From positions 124,001-188,000 of the forward strand of contig NZ_QXJP01000007.1 of the NCBI RefSeq assembly GCF_004115085.1: DNA of 64,000 nt. The letters are read 5' to 3'. This document shows positions 63,452-64,000 of this stretch, piece by piece. A model generated the notes under the pieces. The model was not told the origin of the DNA. It saw nothing but the letters and a program-made list of their open reading frames with translations, and searched no databases. Origin of the DNA: Longirhabdus pacifica (lineage in GTDB: Bacteria > Bacillota > Bacilli > Paenibacillales > DSM-105158). Position 1 is the first letter of the stretch; the number at the start of each line of letters is the position of its first letter. Position numbers and translations under genes: made by a program.

Positions 63452-64000
63452 TTGTTTAATAAGCTCCTTAACGCCTCTCTTGCCACCAATTTATCGTCAA
63501 AATCATTGCGAACGCCCTTGATTTCCTGATAAGTCTCATGACCTTTTCCTGCGATTAATATTACATCGTTTTTGCCTGCCTTTTCAATGGCTTTTTCTAT
63601 AGCCGCCCTTCTGTCGACAATGAGCTCATAATTTTGGGATGGAAATTGCACCTCGTTGAGCCCTTCTTCAATGTCTTGTAAAATGAGGTCAGGATCTTCA
63701 CTCCTCGGGTTATCTGATGTAACGAAAATAACATCGCTATATTTCGCAGCTACTTTCCCCATAATCGCACGCTTTGTTCTATCCCGATCACCACCACAGC
63801 CAAAAACACAATATGTTTTTCCTTTGACGAATTGAGATACGGTTTTCAATGCATTTTCTAAACTATCTGGAGTATGTGAGTAGTCCACAATGACGGAAAA
63901 ATCTTGATCTTCATCGATCATTTCAAATCTGCCGTTCACTCCATCTATTTTTTCCAATACTTCTTTAATATCTCCAAGTTTGATCCCTTCCAGTAAACAA
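63448..64000 (-). CDS. murE: UDP-MurNAc-tripeptide synthetase, C-terminal part (5' end outside window)
   Basis: The frame stays open to the window edge (upstream codons read CLLEGIKLGDIKEVLEKIDG), so TTG 63957 is not the start. Visible are the linker GVNGRFEM, IVDYSHTPDSLENAL, FGCGGDRDRTKR and the substrate-specific DNPR box in TSDNPRSEDP, the mark of meso-diaminopimelate-adding MurE. This fits a meso-DAP cell wall. Confidence 0.95.
   Translation of the reverse strand, partial: CLLEGIKLGDIKEVLEKIDGVNGRFEMIDEDQDFSVIVDYSHTPDSLENALKTVSQFVKGKTYCVFGCGGDRDRTKRAIMGKVAAKYSDVIFVTSDNPRSEDPDLILQDIEEGLNEVQFPSQNYELIVDRRAAIEKAIEKAGKNDVILIAGKGHETYQEIKGVRNDFDDKLVAREALRSLLNK

Overview
The window is AT-rich chromosomal DNA of an endospore-forming Bacillaceae member. 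The evidence is sigE, sigG and spoIIGA, the Bacillus-type ylm/sepF/divIVA division block, YlmC/YmxH, KapB, bacillithiol-linked YtxJ, a PyrR-attenuated pyr operon, and AGGAGG ribosome sites with many TTG/GTG starts. Gene order resembles the Oceanobacillus/Gracilibacillus/Virgibacillus side of the family more than B. subtilis, but the species cannot be fixed from sequence alone.

Left part (1-20 kb): small house-keeping and sporulation-era genes with mixed orientation. They include the 3' end of an Orn/Lys/Arg decarboxylase, DUF3055, DUF1885, DUF1292, a secreted stalk-domain protein, DUF3892, a YjcF-like acetyltransferase, CvfC-KapB, YtxJ, a Gly-Tyr repeat protein, a HAD phosphatase and a CwlD-like amidase. 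A MerR/B12 photoreceptor-type regulator follows, next to a DUF1295 membrane protein that shares a compact divergent promoter with degV. Then come secreted and DUF1259 proteins, an SOS-boxed YolD/WYL pair, a thioesterase, a thioredoxin-like protein, an NhaC antiporter, a hydrolase and an SLH/PrcB protein. tRNA-Val stands alone; tRNA-Leu, tRNA-Met/Ile2 and tRNA-fMet form a cluster.

Middle (20-31.5 kb): the main accessory locus. Six minus-strand genes encode two MacB-type ATPases (one with an AbrB-like C-terminal tail), a membrane-fusion lipoprotein, a large FtsX-type permease and two paralogous solute-binding lipoproteins, behind an ECF-sigma-like promoter. A divergent two-gene ABC-2 exporter lies on the other side of that promoter region.

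Right part (31.6-64 kb): core genes, nearly all on the minus strand. In transcription order from the right edge they are murE(partial)-murF-mraY-murD-spoVE-murB-murA-divIB-ftsA-ftsZ (peptidoglycan precursors and divisome), spoIIGA-sigE-sigG (sporulation sigma cascade), ylmC, pgeF-ylmE-sepF-ylmG-ylmH-divIVA, a DUF5665 gene, lspA-rluD, an aminotransferase, a DUF1877 gene, and pyrR-pyrB-pyrC-carA-carB-pyrF-pyrE. Compared with B. subtilis the local clusters lack murG, ileS, pyrP, pyrK and pyrD, and carry murF and murA instead.

The most unusual sequence feature is a three-fold tandem 123-bp element (49359-49724) made of nested hairpins, between ylmC and sigG. Diverged copies of its central hairpin occur at 8421 and 52531 with stem-preserving changes.
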